A stretch of DNA of 64,000 nt from JANJUB01 sp031386985 (GCA_031386985.1 JANNCV010000006.1:1-64000); one strand, 5' to 3'; shown: positions 42,314 to 52,279, counted from the stretch's first letter. A program made the numbers and translations. The notes: a model not told the origin generated them from the sequence alone.

Positions 42314-43264
42314 TTGCAAGTTCAAGAAATAGCTAAGCACGCGAACGCCATTGTGGCCGAAATTGACAAAGTAATTATAGGAAAAGCTGAGACGATTACC
42401 CTCGCAACAATTGCGATGATGTGTAATGGCCACGTTTTGATTGAAGACATCCCGGGAGTTGGGAAGACCACATTGGCCAAAGCGCTCGCGATGGTTATTG
42501 GCGGTGAGTTCAAACGGATGCAGTTTACGCCTGACCTTTTACCTGCCGACATCACCGGAAGCTCTATCTATAGTCAAAAAGACGGCACTTTTGAGTTTCG
42601 CGCGGGTCCGGTTTTTGGCAATGTTGTCCTTGTTGACGAGATTAACCGGGCGACTCCCAAAACGCAGTCTGCCTTGCTCGAGGCCATGGAGGAGCGACAG
42701 GTTACCGTTGATGGTGTTTCGAGACAGCTACCAAAGCCATTCTTCGTAATTGCCACTCAGAACTCGGTTGAAATGACTGGCACTTATCCGCTACCGGAAG
42801 CACAACTGGATCGGTTTTTTATGAGAGTGTCCCTTGGCTATCCAAGCCGAGAGGATGAATCCCGCGTTTTGTCCGAGCAACGTAAGTCTCACCCGCTTGA
42901 GAACGTGAGGACTACGATTGATATTCCAACTCTACTTGCGATTCAGGAGGGAATTCGTGACGTTTTCGTGCATGACGCCGTTCGGGATTACATCGTTGAC
43001 CTGGTTCGGTCTACTCGTGATAACAACCAGCTCGTCATGGGGGCTTCCCCCCGTGGTTCGCTCTATTTGATGCGCGGCGCTCAGGCTCACGCGGCAATGA
43101 ACGGCTTAGATTACGTTCGCCCGGAAGACGTAAAAGCTGTGGCTCCGGCGATTTTGGCTCACCGGGTGATTCCGAAGGCCGAGTTGAGGGTACGAGGGGC
43201 CTCCACCGAGGCGGTTGTGAGTCGGATTTTGGATGAAGTCGGTGGTCCCGTTCCGGTTGCATAG
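42314..43264 (+). CDS. MoxR-type AAA+ ATPase
   Basis: 316 residues, TTG start. Walker A GVGKTTLAKA, Walker B NVVLVDEINRA, sensor 1 VIATQNSVE and an arginine-rich C-terminal lid match the MoxR/RavA group. It is followed directly by DUF58 and a transglutaminase, the standard MoxR operon, in which the ATPase acts as chaperone for membrane or envelope complexes. The DUF58 ATG begins right after its stop. Confidence 0.93.
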   Translation: MQVQEIAKHANAIVAEIDKVIIGKAETITLATIAMMCNGHVLIEDIPGVGKTTLAKALAMVIGGEFKRMQFTPDLLPADITGSSIYSQKDGTFEFRAGPVFGNVVLVDEINRATPKTQSALLEAMEERQVTVDGVSRQLPKPFFVIATQNSVEMTGTYPLPEAQLDRFFMRVSLGYPSREDESRVLSEQRKSHPLENVRTTIDIPTLLAIQEGIRDVFVHDAVRDYIVDLVRSTRDNNQLVMGASPRGSLYLMRGAQAHAAMNGLDYVRPEDVKAVAPAILAHRVIPKAELRVRGASTEAVVSRILDEVGGPVPVA

Positions 43265-44593
43265 ATGTTAGTTGCTCGCCTGTACGCGCTTGGTTTTGTG
43301 TTGCTCGTTATCGGGGCCCTCTACTTGGGTCTTCGTGCCGTCGCCCGAGAGCAAGCCGAACGCAAGGCGTCGCCATACTCCGTCCGCCGAGGAATGCGTG
43401 GCGTTGCGGGGGTCGCCCTTAGCACGTCCTCCATCTTCTTGCTGATCGTCGCAGTGATGCTCAATTCCCCTCCGCTGTTCTATATGAGCACCGCCTTGCT
43501 CGCTACGCTTGGCGTCTCCAGGCTGCAAGCGTTTCTTTCCGTGCGCGGATTGCGATTTGATCGGTTTGTCCCCGAAAAAGCTTCAGTGGGCGAGCTCATT
43601 GCAGTTGAACTGTCGGTTTGGTCTGATCGCCGCATACGAAGGCCTTTGATCACCCTCGTCGATCAACTTCCAAGTCGAATGGCGTTTCGGGATCGAACCT
43701 CCAGTTTGCCCCTTGCCCCCGCCTTCGACGTGCCCATGAGAACGCAATATCTCTTTCGGCCCATGCGCCGTGGTCGCTTTCGCTGGAAGACACTCAAAAT
43801 TTATGGAACCGATGCGTTGGGATTAACTACGATCACACGAAACTACGATCTTGAGCAGTCTGAAATGTTGGTAGTGCCAAATCCGATTCCCTTGGATATT
43901 GACTTGCCTGGTGCCGCTGGATTTGGAATTTCTGAGGCCGAAACCGGCCTTTCGCGCGGAGCAGGATTGGAGCCACGCGGAATACGAGAATATGCGCATG
44001 GGGATTCCATGCGGTACGTCCACTGGCCGACCGTTGCGCGAACTGGGCGCTTGGTCGTTAAAGAATTTGAAACGGGCTCGCACTCCACGGTTGCTTTCTT
44101 TCTCCAGCGAACACGCGGTACTGACATCGGATACGGGGCGAACTCGACTCTGGAACACATGTGCTCCCACTGTGCCTATCTCAGCGACCGAATGCTCCGA
44201 AACGGGGCGGGCATTGTCATGCCGACAATCGAGTTCAACGCGAACTCGATATCTTCGCCCCATGAGCGGGCTCAAGAGATCTTGATCGCTCTGGCTGGCA
44301 TTGATGGCGATGGAAGCGAGACTATTGCTTCAGAACTGTTGCGAGGAGCGGCAAAGCTCCCTTTTGGTAGCCGCGCCTATGTTTTCGTCGCCGTGGCTGA
44401 TCCGGAACTGCCGGCCGCCATTCGAACCTTGAGCGCGTCTGGAATATCGGTCGCGGCCCTGCTATATGATACAGAGCAGTATCGAACAAAGAGTGATCCC
44501 AGCTTCGAATCTGCGATGAGTCCGCGCTTTATGGATTTACTCACGGCCAACGGAGGCGCGGTGATCTCGGTGCCATTTGTGAGGGTTCAATGA
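43265..44593 (+). CDS. DUF58 membrane protein
   Basis: 442 residues. Two hydrophobic segments in the first 80 residues anchor it. The DUF58 signature LEPRGIREYAHGDSMRYVHWPTVARTGRLVVKEFE is at about residues 235-270, and the C-terminus has a VWA-like layout. The start abuts the moxR stop and the stop overlaps the transglutaminase start (ATGA), so the three are translationally coupled. Confidence 0.9.
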   Translation: MLVARLYALGFVLLVIGALYLGLRAVAREQAERKASPYSVRRGMRGVAGVALSTSSIFLLIVAVMLNSPPLFYMSTALLATLGVSRLQAFLSVRGLRFDRFVPEKASVGELIAVELSVWSDRRIRRPLITLVDQLPSRMAFRDRTSSLPLAPAFDVPMRTQYLFRPMRRGRFRWKTLKIYGTDALGLTTITRNYDLEQSEMLVVPNPIPLDIDLPGAAGFGISEAETGLSRGAGLEPRGIREYAHGDSMRYVHWPTVARTGRLVVKEFETGSHSTVAFFLQRTRGTDIGYGANSTLEHMCSHCAYLSDRMLRNGAGIVMPTIEFNANSISSPHERAQEILIALAGIDGDGSETIASELLRGAAKLPFGSRAYVFVAVADPELPAAIRTLSASGISVAALLYDTEQYRTKSDPSFESAMSPRFMDLLTANGGAVISVPFVRVQ

Positions 44594-46605
44594 AGAGGGA
44601 AGTCGGCCGATTAAATTGGGTGGATTTCCTCCTTTCAGGGGTTTCGAACTGTCTCGCCCTTTACGCCATGTCATTCGGCCTGCGCAAGCCGCTCATCGGC
44701 GTTCTTTTCATTTCGATAACGGTGATTGGAACCCTGTTCAGCTCAATCGTCCACCGCTATCTGCCGCCAAGGGTGGGTTGGGTCGGGGCCGCTCTTTATT
44801 TTGGGACGGCTGTCGCCTGCATGGGCTTGAATGGTCAACTCAACCAACTTCTACCCGAAGAAGGCTTTGATCGGTACCTTCTCATCGCGGGCGGGCTTGC
44901 GTGGATGCTTACTTGTTGTAGCCTATTTTTGTGGCGAGAAGCGATGCTACTCTTTCAAGCTGTCCCGGCCATTGCTCTGTTTGGATTGGTTGGCGCGTTC
45001 GACACGCTTTCGGGCGCGCCATTCGCCTTCTTTGGATTCCTGCTGTGTTTCGCCACGATGTTTGCCCGCTCAAACAATCGGACGATGATGAAACAAGCTC
45101 AAGACGCTGGCTTTGCGAGTCGCGAAAGTGAAGGGCAGCTTATTTCTGATCTCAAGCAGGGCCCGTGGCGCTTTATGGCGGGAGCGGAATGGGCGCTCGG
45201 CTCCGCCCTTGCTATCGTCCTGTTTAGCTTTCTGGGTGCCCCCGTTGTTCAAGGAGCTATGCAGGGGGTTGCTGGTCAGATATCGGTTGCCCCACCGCCG
45301 GCGCAACCGCTTGCTCGCGCCACCGACGCCTTTACCTCTAATGGCACCACAACTACGATAGGTAATGGGCCCAGAGGCACACTTTCCACTGAGCGGGTGT
45401 TTCGAGTCTTCGATGGGGTGGATGCCTACTATCGAGTTACAACCTTTGGGGAATACACCGGTCGCGGCTGGGCCCAAACTGGGGACTTTGAAAGCACGCA
45501 AGCAACACAAGCGGCCCTCGATGATCCAAAGTCAGACCTGAACAAGAACCTTGCGCTGACAACGGCGAATCACAACTACTTTCGTTACCGAATCCGACTT
45601 GACAAACGGATGAGCCGAATCCCAGTTGCAGGAGCGGTTCGGTCGGAGGATATCATCACCTATGGCCTATTCCGGCCTGATGGGACCCTCAACTGGCCGG
45701 AGCCTGGAATCCAAGTAAACATGGCCAGTGAGATTCCGACAAAGGAAGCCGCCATCACCAATTGCCCCAAGGGGATGGATGCGAAGTACACCCGGTTGCC
45801 AAAAATCCCCGCGCGAGTTACGACCTTTGCCAAAAATGCGGCTGCAGGTCAGACTGATTTTGAACGAGCTACGGCCCTATGCAAAGCGATTGGAACAGCG
45901 ATTGTTTATGACTTGCAGGCGGAGCCCGTACCGATTGGCGTTGACCCCATCGAGCATACGCTTTTCACTTCCAAAAACGGCTATTGTGATCTTTACGCCT
46001 CAGCGATGGTGGTGTGTGCCCGGTCTGTCGGCTTGCCCGCCCGCTATGCAACTGGCTTCTATCCTGTGCATCAAGAATTCAACGACGGAACGCTAACGAT
46101 CCGCGAATCAGAAGCTCACGCTTGGGCCGAAATCTATTTCGAAGGCATTGGGTGGGTCGAGTTTGATCCAACTGAATATGCGGTAGAGGGTCGAGACGAG
46201 ATCGGTTCGGCGCTAACCGGCGAGGCGATTTGGAACCAGTTCTGGTTCCGCATCCTCATCGTGGCTTTGATCGGAACGGGCCTATTCTTCACGCCGCGTC
46301 TTATCAAGTATGTGCGCTCGCAAAGCGCAGTTATTGCCGATACTTCCCGAATTCCAGCGGCCGTTGCGTTCAAAATGCTTTATCGCGGTTTAGAGAAAGT
46401 CTCGGGTCGGCCAAAGCGTCCAAGCCAGACGGCGAATGAATACCTACAGTCAATCAGCCACAACCTAGACTCGAACGTTATTGAGGCTCAGCTAATTGCA
46501 GATCGGCTGAGCTACGGGATGTTCGCAAAGGTTCCGCTGGAGGCAGGCGAGGTACAGTCTTTGCGCGAGCAGATTTCGGGATTGCTCCCAAAACTTCGTA
46601 AATGA
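44590..46605 (+). CDS. Membrane transglutaminase-like protein (TgpA/DUF3488 type)
   Basis: 671 residues. Five to six membrane helices to about residue 220, then a periplasmic transglutaminase-like domain with the catalytic triad: Cys in NGYCDLYASAMVV, His in EAHAWAEIYF and Asp in EFDPTEY. One more membrane helix (FWFRILIVALIGTGLFF) and a cytoplasmic C-terminal tail follow. This is the usual third gene of MoxR-DUF58 operons. The reaction may be transamidation or proteolysis; not determined. Confidence 0.92.
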   Translation: MKREVGRLNWVDFLLSGVSNCLALYAMSFGLRKPLIGVLFISITVIGTLFSSIVHRYLPPRVGWVGAALYFGTAVACMGLNGQLNQLLPEEGFDRYLLIAGGLAWMLTCCSLFLWREAMLLFQAVPAIALFGLVGAFDTLSGAPFAFFGFLLCFATMFARSNNRTMMKQAQDAGFASRESEGQLISDLKQGPWRFMAGAEWALGSALAIVLFSFLGAPVVQGAMQGVAGQISVAPPPAQPLARATDAFTSNGTTTTIGNGPRGTLSTERVFRVFDGVDAYYRVTTFGEYTGRGWAQTGDFESTQATQAALDDPKSDLNKNLALTTANHNYFRYRIRLDKRMSRIPVAGAVRSEDIITYGLFRPDGTLNWPEPGIQVNMASEIPTKEAAITNCPKGMDAKYTRLPKIPARVTTFAKNAAAGQTDFERATALCKAIGTAIVYDLQAEPVPIGVDPIEHTLFTSKNGYCDLYASAMVVCARSVGLPARYATGFYPVHQEFNDGTLTIRESEAHAWAEIYFEGIGWVEFDPTEYAVEGRDEIGSALTGEAIWNQFWFRILIVALIGTGLFFTPRLIKYVRSQSAVIADTSRIPAAVAFKMLYRGLEKVSGRPKRPSQTANEYLQSISHNLDSNVIEAQLIADRLSYGMFAKVPLEAGEVQSLREQISGLLPKLRK

Positions 46606-47654
46606 GCCCATTCTCGATCGAAAAAGCGATGTCCCACCGCATCGTCTTTCTTGGCGGACAAGAAAGCACGCTGAGGCGGCGCGCGCTGGCCGAACTTGTT
46701 GCGGCTGGGCTTGGGGAAGACGATTTTGATCTTGAAATCACGAACGGCGATACCAAGGACCCGGCTCGCTGGTTGGGAGCCGCTGGCACTGCGCCTTTTC
46801 TTTCTCCTCGACGCGTTGTTGTCGTGCGCAACCTGTTTCGTTGTCCTGAGCCGGCGCTGTTGGGAAAACCGGATCTGCCACAGACGACCTTGCTGATTCT
46901 GGTTGGGGATGAGGAGCTTGTCGGCGATGACCGTGAGCGTGGGATGGCCCAAATCGCAACAAGTTGGGAAAAGGCGGTGCAAAATGCCCATGGGTATTGT
47001 TGCCTCTTTAACGTAACGAGTAAAGCCGTTATTGAGACCATTCGGGAAGAAGCCACCAAACTCGGCAAACAAATGGCCCCCCAAGTTGCCGAGCATCTCA
47101 ACGAAATGTGCGGCGGAAGCCTTAGCCATGCCCTGGATGAACTTCAGAAGCTAAACCTCTACGTCAGTGGCACAAGCATTAGCATCCGAGACTTGGATTC
47201 CGTTGTCGTGCCCGCTCGCGACTGGAATGTTTTCAAGTTGCTGGATGGAGCCATGCAGGGCGATGTGGCCAGTGCGCTTCGGCAGTTGCGAATCCTGATC
47301 GGTGCAAATCCCCGGAGCGACAGCGCGATCCACGCCCAAGTGTTTCCCCAAGTATCTCGTCAGTTGAGGCTACTTTATCAAGCCCGGTGCGTTTTGGATT
47401 CGGGCGGTTCTCAGACCTCTATCTCACCAGCAGTGAAGCAGAGTTTGCCGGGAAAGAACAACTTGTTGAGCGAAAAAGAGTATCCCCAGCGCCTTGCTTT
47501 TCAGCGCGCTCGAAAACTAAATCTTGATCAAATCGGAGCGGCAATGAAGATACTGACGGACACCGACGCACGAATAAAGGGGCTCCTGCCGGGCTACAGC
47601 AATGTTGAAACCATGGAGCAAATGGTTATGCATCTCGCGAAAGCTCTCAACTAG
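46602..47654 (+). CDS. holA: DNA polymerase III delta subunit
   Basis: 350 residues of the clamp-loader delta family: an N-terminal Rossmann-like region (FLGGQESTLRRRAL, PFLSPRRVVVVRN), the middle VAEHLNEMCGGSLSHALDELQKLNLY and the C-terminal helical collar (HAQVFPQVSRQLRLLYQA). It lacks Walker A, as delta does. ATG overlaps the preceding stop by 4 bp, so it is translated with the MoxR operon; Met10 is an alternative start. It pulls open the beta clamp during loading. Confidence 0.88.
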   Translation: MSPFSIEKAMSHRIVFLGGQESTLRRRALAELVAAGLGEDDFDLEITNGDTKDPARWLGAAGTAPFLSPRRVVVVRNLFRCPEPALLGKPDLPQTTLLILVGDEELVGDDRERGMAQIATSWEKAVQNAHGYCCLFNVTSKAVIETIREEATKLGKQMAPQVAEHLNEMCGGSLSHALDELQKLNLYVSGTSISIRDLDSVVVPARDWNVFKLLDGAMQGDVASALRQLRILIGANPRSDSAIHAQVFPQVSRQLRLLYQARCVLDSGGSQTSISPAVKQSLPGKNNLLSEKEYPQRLAFQRARKLNLDQIGAAMKILTDTDARIKGLLPGYSNVETMEQMVMHLAKALN

Positions 47655-47938
47655 CGCGGATTCGGAATCCACCACAAGCTGTTATCGGCCGCATTAACGA
47701 GAAAAGTGCCATCTTTAAAGAGACTGTCAATCACGTTCACAATCTGACCGGGTAGCCCCATGAAATCAAGGGCCGTGCTTAGCTCTGGCGATGTTAGCCC
47801 ACGTCCTTCTAGCATTCCCTTAACAAAATAAGGGTCAGCCCGACGAATCTGAATTCGCAATGGCTTCGCCCGTTCTTGACTCGCTAAAACGGAACTGGCG
47901 ACCAAGGAGGCAACAACAAGGAGCAATACGCGCTTCAT
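47651..47938 (-). CDS. Small secreted protein
   Basis: 95 residues with a clear signal peptide (MKRVLLLVVASLVASSVLAS). The mature part (LRIQIRRADPYFVKGMLEGR ... GTFLVNAADNSLWWIPNPR) begins like a secretin N-domain strand and ends in a Trp-rich strand. No firm family. It overlaps the holA stop by 4 bp and lies 29 bp beyond the DinB pseudogene, on the same strand. Confidence 0.55.
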   Translation of the reverse strand: MKRVLLLVVASLVASSVLASQERAKPLRIQIRRADPYFVKGMLEGRGLTSPELSTALDFMGLPGQIVNVIDSLFKDGTFLVNAADNSLWWIPNPR

Positions 47939-47967
47939 GAAAGTGAAACGAATAGGGATCGCAGGCG

Positions 47968-48492
47968 TTACGGTTTTGGTAGGGAGAAATGAAGTTTATG
48001 AAGTGCGATTTGGCCGACATGATACGACTCATGTTGAAGGAGCTTCAGAATCAGCATCCCGATCGCAACTTCGCCAAGATGAGGGTGGGTCACAACTTCC
48101 GCGGTGCTGCCAATCTGGCGTAGCGTTCTCACCGTGTTTGCACGAACCCAATTCTGGATTTCATAGTAACGATAAAGCGGCTAAGGTTCGGGATCTGGCC
48201 AAATCTCGAGAACGTGCGGTGATTGGTCCGACTTTAGAAGTTCGCGTGTTTCAAGCGTTCGACTCTTCCCACCGATAACCTCTTCCGAACAAAGCGATTC
48301 TTCGTCGGCCATATGGATCAATAGACCACCAATACTGTGCCCTTGGTGAAACGGCTGCCACATCATTGCGGCATCGGTAATCTCACTGATTTCGCTTCGC
48401 CAAAGACGGGTGTTCTCCTCAAGCAATGAAATCAATGATTCCATCGGCATGGCTTGCCAAGCTCTTAAAATCAGAGCGCCATCTTTTTCCAT
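47968..48492 (-). pseudogene. DinB family gene with in-frame TAG
   Basis: The first 103 codons (MEKDGALILRAWQAMP ... FHQGHSIGGLLIHMADEESL ... LEIWPDPEP) end at TAG 48183-48181. The same frame then continues PLYRYYEIQNWVRANTVRTL and ends with HESYHVGQIALHKLHF at 47968, giving the full family length of about 174 residues with the C-terminal HxxxH metal motif. A single substitution therefore splits a complete DinB gene. It could be a true pseudogene or a sequence error. Confidence 0.75.
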
Positions 48493-48521
48493 AACTTATC
48501 TATTGTCGGAAAATTCTCTAG

Positions 48522-49622
48522 CTAATCCTTAGGTTTACCGATCTGAATCATTCGTTCAAGGGCTAAACGAGCAAACTGCCTCGTTTTGTCGGGGACGATG
48601 ATCTCATTTAGAACGGTTCCTTCAGCCAAATTCTCTAGAATCCACAAAAGGAAACTCGGGTGGATACGATACATTGTGGAGCAAGGGCAAATCTGCGGGT
48701 CGAGGCAGAAAATCGTCTTGCCGGGGTTTTCTGTTGCCAAACGGCTCACGAGGTTGATTTCCGTTCCAATCGCCCACGTTGACCCAGCAGCCGCATTGGT
48801 GACGGTCTTAAGGATGAACTCGGTGGAGCCAGCGAGGTCTGCGGCCTGAACAACATCCAAGGGGCACTCAGGATGAACAATTACCTGGCAACCGGCGTGT
48901 TTCTGCCTCGCTTCCGCAATCTGTTCGACCGTAAATCTCTTGTGCACCGAGCAGTGGCCTTTCCAGAGGATGAACGTAGCGCGCTTGATGGCTTCGGGAG
49001 TGTTTCCACCCAGAGGCTTGAATGGATCCCACAAAACCATCTCGGTTTCCGGATCAAACCCGAGCTTGACTGCGGTATTGCGGCCCAAATGTTGGTCGGG
49101 AAAGAAAAGAATTTTCTTCGCTCCTTGGTCTAGTGCCCATTGAAGCGTGGTCGGGGCATTTGTCGAAGTACAAACTGTTCCACCCTTCTCGCCGACAAAC
49201 GCCTTGAGGTTGGCGGCGGAGTTAATATAGGTGATGGGAATCATTGTTTCGCCCGGAATCATCTCCTCCAGTTGTCGCCAGCAGGCTTTTACTTGGAATT
49301 GGTTCGCCATATCCGCCATCGAGCATCCCGCCGCAAGATTTGGCAGGATCACACGCTTATCCGTGAGAATGTTCGCGCTTTCAGCCATAAAATGGACGCC
49401 GCAAAACACAATATACTCAGCTTCAGGTCTGGCATTTGCATCCAGGCATAGCTTATAACTATCCCCACGAAAATCCACGTGAGCAATAATTTCGTCCCGT
49501 TGATAATGGTGGCCGAGAATCACGAGTTTTGGACCCAGTTTGGCTCTAGCGGCCGTGATCCGGTCGCTCAGCTCGGCGTCCGAAAGATTTTGATATTCTG
49601 TTGGCAACGGAGCCTGATACAC
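48522..49622 (-). CDS. nadA: Quinolinate synthase
   Basis: 366 residues, GTG start with TAGAAT ending 5 nt upstream. NadA condenses iminoaspartate with dihydroxyacetone phosphate to quinolinate for NAD synthesis. The three cysteines for the [4Fe-4S] cluster are in AAGCSMAD, HPECPLD and QICPCSTMYR. Substrate motifs GHHYQRDE and CSTNAPTT are intact. nadB and nadC are not in the window. clpC ends 53 bp upstream. Confidence 0.96.
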   Translation of the reverse strand: MYQAPLPTEYQNLSDAELSDRITAARAKLGPKLVILGHHYQRDEIIAHVDFRGDSYKLCLDANARPEAEYIVFCGVHFMAESANILTDKRVILPNLAAGCSMADMANQFQVKACWRQLEEMIPGETMIPITYINSAANLKAFVGEKGGTVCTSTNAPTTLQWALDQGAKKILFFPDQHLGRNTAVKLGFDPETEMVLWDPFKPLGGNTPEAIKRATFILWKGHCSVHKRFTVEQIAEARQKHAGCQVIVHPECPLDVVQAADLAGSTEFILKTVTNAAAGSTWAIGTEINLVSRLATENPGKTIFCLDPQICPCSTMYRIHPSFLLWILENLAEGTVLNEIIVPDKTRQFARLALERMIQIGKPKD

Positions 49623-49675
49623 AGCCTATTCTACTTTCCCCCGTCGAAGTTCGGCACAAGAAGTCTCTTGCGTCG

Positions 49676-52171
49676 CTAATTCTTAACGAGTTGTTTCTCT
49701 TTCTTGGGCGGATTATCCAGCTTCTTGGTGAAAACAACCTTATTGTCATCATCAAGTTCGGCAACAATGACATCGCCAGCGGAGAAGGAACCCAACAGGA
49801 ACTCTTCGGAAAGCGGGTCTTCGATAAATCGCTGAACTGCTCTTCGGAGCGGCCTGGCACCAAGGTTTGGATCGTAGCCCTGAGATACGAGCATGTCTTT
49901 AACCGCTTCGCTCAGTTCCAGCGTTATGCCGATGGCAGCCGCTTGCTCATTCACGCGCTTCAGGTAAAGCTCCGCGATTTGCAAGATTTCTGGCTTCGCG
50001 AGGTGAGTAAACACGATCGTTTCGTCAACGCGGTTCAGGAACTCGGGGCGGAAGGTTTTCTTCAACTCCTCATTCATTCGGTTCTTCATCGCTTCGTAAA
50101 CCTTAGGATCGTTCGGGTCTTCACTTCGGGTTCGGAACCCGAGGCCACCGTCAAGCTCAATCGGACGAACGCCGACGTTGGAAGTCATGATGATAATCGT
50201 ATTCCGAAAATCAACCGTACGGCCCTGGCTGTCGGTGAGCTGTCCGTCTTCCATAACCTGGAGCAGAATGTTAAAGACATCTGGGTGGGCCTTCTCTACT
50301 TCATCCAGAAGCACTACGCAGTATGGATTGCGGCGAACCTGCTCGGTGAGCTGACCGCCCTCATCATAACCGACATATCCGGGAGGTGCACCGACGAGGC
50401 GGCTGACCGCGAATTTCTCCATGTACTCCGACATGTCAATTCGAACCATGTTGCTTTCTTTCTCGTAAAGGTACGCAGCGAGGGCTCGGGCGAGTTCGGT
50501 CTTTCCAACTCCCGTTGGGCCGAGGAATATGAAGCTTCCCATTGGTCGCTTGGGATCCTTGAGGCCGCTTCGGCTTCTTCTGATTGCTCTAGAAACGGCG
50601 GAAACCGCGTCTTTCTGGCCAATGATTCTCGTATGAAGGTCTTCTTCCATTCTGAGAAGTTTTTGAGTCTCGGCTTCGACCAGCTTCATCACCGGAATTC
50701 CCGTCCAACTTTGGACAATCTGAGCGATTTCGGCTTCATCAACCTTTGGCTCAAACTTCTCGCGCGAGTTCCAAACTTCTTCGCGCTCGGCGATGCTCGA
50801 TTCAAGTTCCTCAAGCTGCTTCTGCAAACCGCTAAGGTGCTCGGCATTGCCTTCGTTGGTTCGCTTTTCAACGTGCTCAACTTCTGATTTGAGCTTGTTC
50901 ATTTTCACTCGATCAGCCCGGACATCAGCGGGGGGCAGACTCTGCTGCAATCGCACTCGCGACGCGGCCTCATCAATCAAGTCAATCGCTTTATCGGGCA
51001 AGGTTCGATCAGTGATGTAGCGTTGGCTAAGCGTTACCGCCGCCGTGATAGCTTCATCGGTAATCTCGACCTGGTGGTGCGCCTCGTAGCGCTCGCGCAA
51101 GCCCTTCAAGATGTCAATCGCTTCCTCGTCGTTAGGTTCTCGAACCTTAACCCCTTGGAACCGTCGCTCTAAAGCGGCATCTTTTTCGATGTACTTTCTA
51201 AATTCGTCTTGGGTAGTCGCGCCGATACATTGCAGTTCGCCGCGAGCCAAGGCTGGCTTCATGATATTGCTTGCGTCAATCGCACCTTCGGCGGCGCCGG
51301 CTCCGACAAGCGTGTGAAGCTCATCAATGAAAAGGATCACTTGGCCCTCGGCCTTTCGAACTTCCTCCATCACCTTCTTCATGCGCTCTTCAAACTCACC
51401 GCGATATTTAGTTCCGGCCACGAGGCCGGCAAGATCGAGGGTTACGATTCGTTTGCCGTTCAAAAGCTCGGGGATATCCCCGCTAACAATTCTTAAGGCA
51501 AGGCCCTCCGCAATCGCCGTCTTACCAACTCCGGGCTCACCAATGAGGCACGGGTTGTTCTTCGTTCGGCGGCAAAGAATCTGCATGATCCGCTCGATTT
51601 CGTTCTGGCGACCTACGACGGGGTCGAGTTTGCCTTCGCGGGCCAACTCGGTGAGGTCACGCCCAAATTCATCTAGCGTTTGGGTTTTCGTTCCCGAGCT
51701 TGCGTTCGAGCGGCTAGAGCCTGGTTTGGCTTGAGACTCGGTATCTTGCAGTCCCATCACCTCGGCGCGGGCTCGTTCTAATTCAACACCGAGCTTTGCC
51801 AACACTCTGCCCGCAAGTCCATCACCCTCGCGAATCAAACCTAAAAGCAAATGCTCCGTTCCTATATAGTTGTTATTCAAGCTTCGAGCTTCATCGTAAG
51901 CAAGATCAATGACTCGCTTAGCTCGAGGTGTCAGGGTCATGTCTTGGCTCGGTCTTGCATCGCCACGGGGAAGCTGCTTTTCCACTTCCGACCGAACTCG
52001 ATTTAGACTGACGCCTAGTTTCTCCAGAACGCGTGCGGCAACGCTGTCCTGTTCTCTTACCAGCCCGAGCAGCAGATGCTCAGTGCTGACATAGCCTTCG
52101 CCAAATTTCTGCGCCTCTTCCTGCGCATAAAAAACGACTTTTCTTGCTCTTTCAGTAAATCTTTGCCACAT
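49676..52171 (-). CDS. clpC: ClpC-type AAA+ unfoldase
   Basis: 831 residues. Two Clp N-terminal repeats (YVSTEHLLLGLVREQDSVAA, YIGTEHLLLGLIREGDGLAG), AAA-1 with GEPGVGKT and VILFIDELHT, a coiled middle domain with the short ClpC-type insert, and AAA-2 with GPTGVGKTELA and VVLLDEVEKAH. A ClpP-contacting loop is expected in AAA-2 (VGVRPIELDGGLGF region). It feeds misfolded or tagged proteins to ClpP. No mcsA, mcsB or ctsR gene adjoins it, unlike in Firmicutes. The start codon follows an A-rich stretch without a Shine-Dalgarno site. Confidence 0.95.
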   Translation of the reverse strand: MWQRFTERARKVVFYAQEEAQKFGEGYVSTEHLLLGLVREQDSVAARVLEKLGVSLNRVRSEVEKQLPRGDARPSQDMTLTPRAKRVIDLAYDEARSLNNNYIGTEHLLLGLIREGDGLAGRVLAKLGVELERARAEVMGLQDTESQAKPGSSRSNASSGTKTQTLDEFGRDLTELAREGKLDPVVGRQNEIERIMQILCRRTKNNPCLIGEPGVGKTAIAEGLALRIVSGDIPELLNGKRIVTLDLAGLVAGTKYRGEFEERMKKVMEEVRKAEGQVILFIDELHTLVGAGAAEGAIDASNIMKPALARGELQCIGATTQDEFRKYIEKDAALERRFQGVKVREPNDEEAIDILKGLRERYEAHHQVEITDEAITAAVTLSQRYITDRTLPDKAIDLIDEAASRVRLQQSLPPADVRADRVKMNKLKSEVEHVEKRTNEGNAEHLSGLQKQLEELESSIAEREEVWNSREKFEPKVDEAEIAQIVQSWTGIPVMKLVEAETQKLLRMEEDLHTRIIGQKDAVSAVSRAIRRSRSGLKDPKRPMGSFIFLGPTGVGKTELARALAAYLYEKESNMVRIDMSEYMEKFAVSRLVGAPPGYVGYDEGGQLTEQVRRNPYCVVLLDEVEKAHPDVFNILLQVMEDGQLTDSQGRTVDFRNTIIIMTSNVGVRPIELDGGLGFRTRSEDPNDPKVYEAMKNRMNEELKKTFRPEFLNRVDETIVFTHLAKPEILQIAELYLKRVNEQAAAIGITLELSEAVKDMLVSQGYDPNLGARPLRRAVQRFIEDPLSEEFLLGSFSAGDVIVAELDDDNKVVFTKKLDNPPKKEKQLVKN

Positions 52172-52279
52172 ATTTTTTTCGCTTGGATCACGGGCATCCG
52201 GTTATACGACGTCCGAACTCCACGTTTGTTCTTACGTCTAGGCAAGCCGACTCATCGCGGCCACCTTGATTGTATTTTA

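Noticed and set aside
47989..48123. Short plus-strand frame with a fair ribosome site (44 codons)
   Set aside because: It is the antisense shadow of the C-terminal part of the DinB pseudogene, whose minus-strand translation matches the family.
48181..48183. Pyrrolysine at the TAG in the DinB gene
   Set aside because: No context supports amber recoding and DinB proteins have no known pyrrolysine; mutation or sequence error is more likely.
49601..50887. 428-codon plus-strand frame
   Set aside because: It is entirely antisense to clpC and the end of nadA; no protein family is visible.
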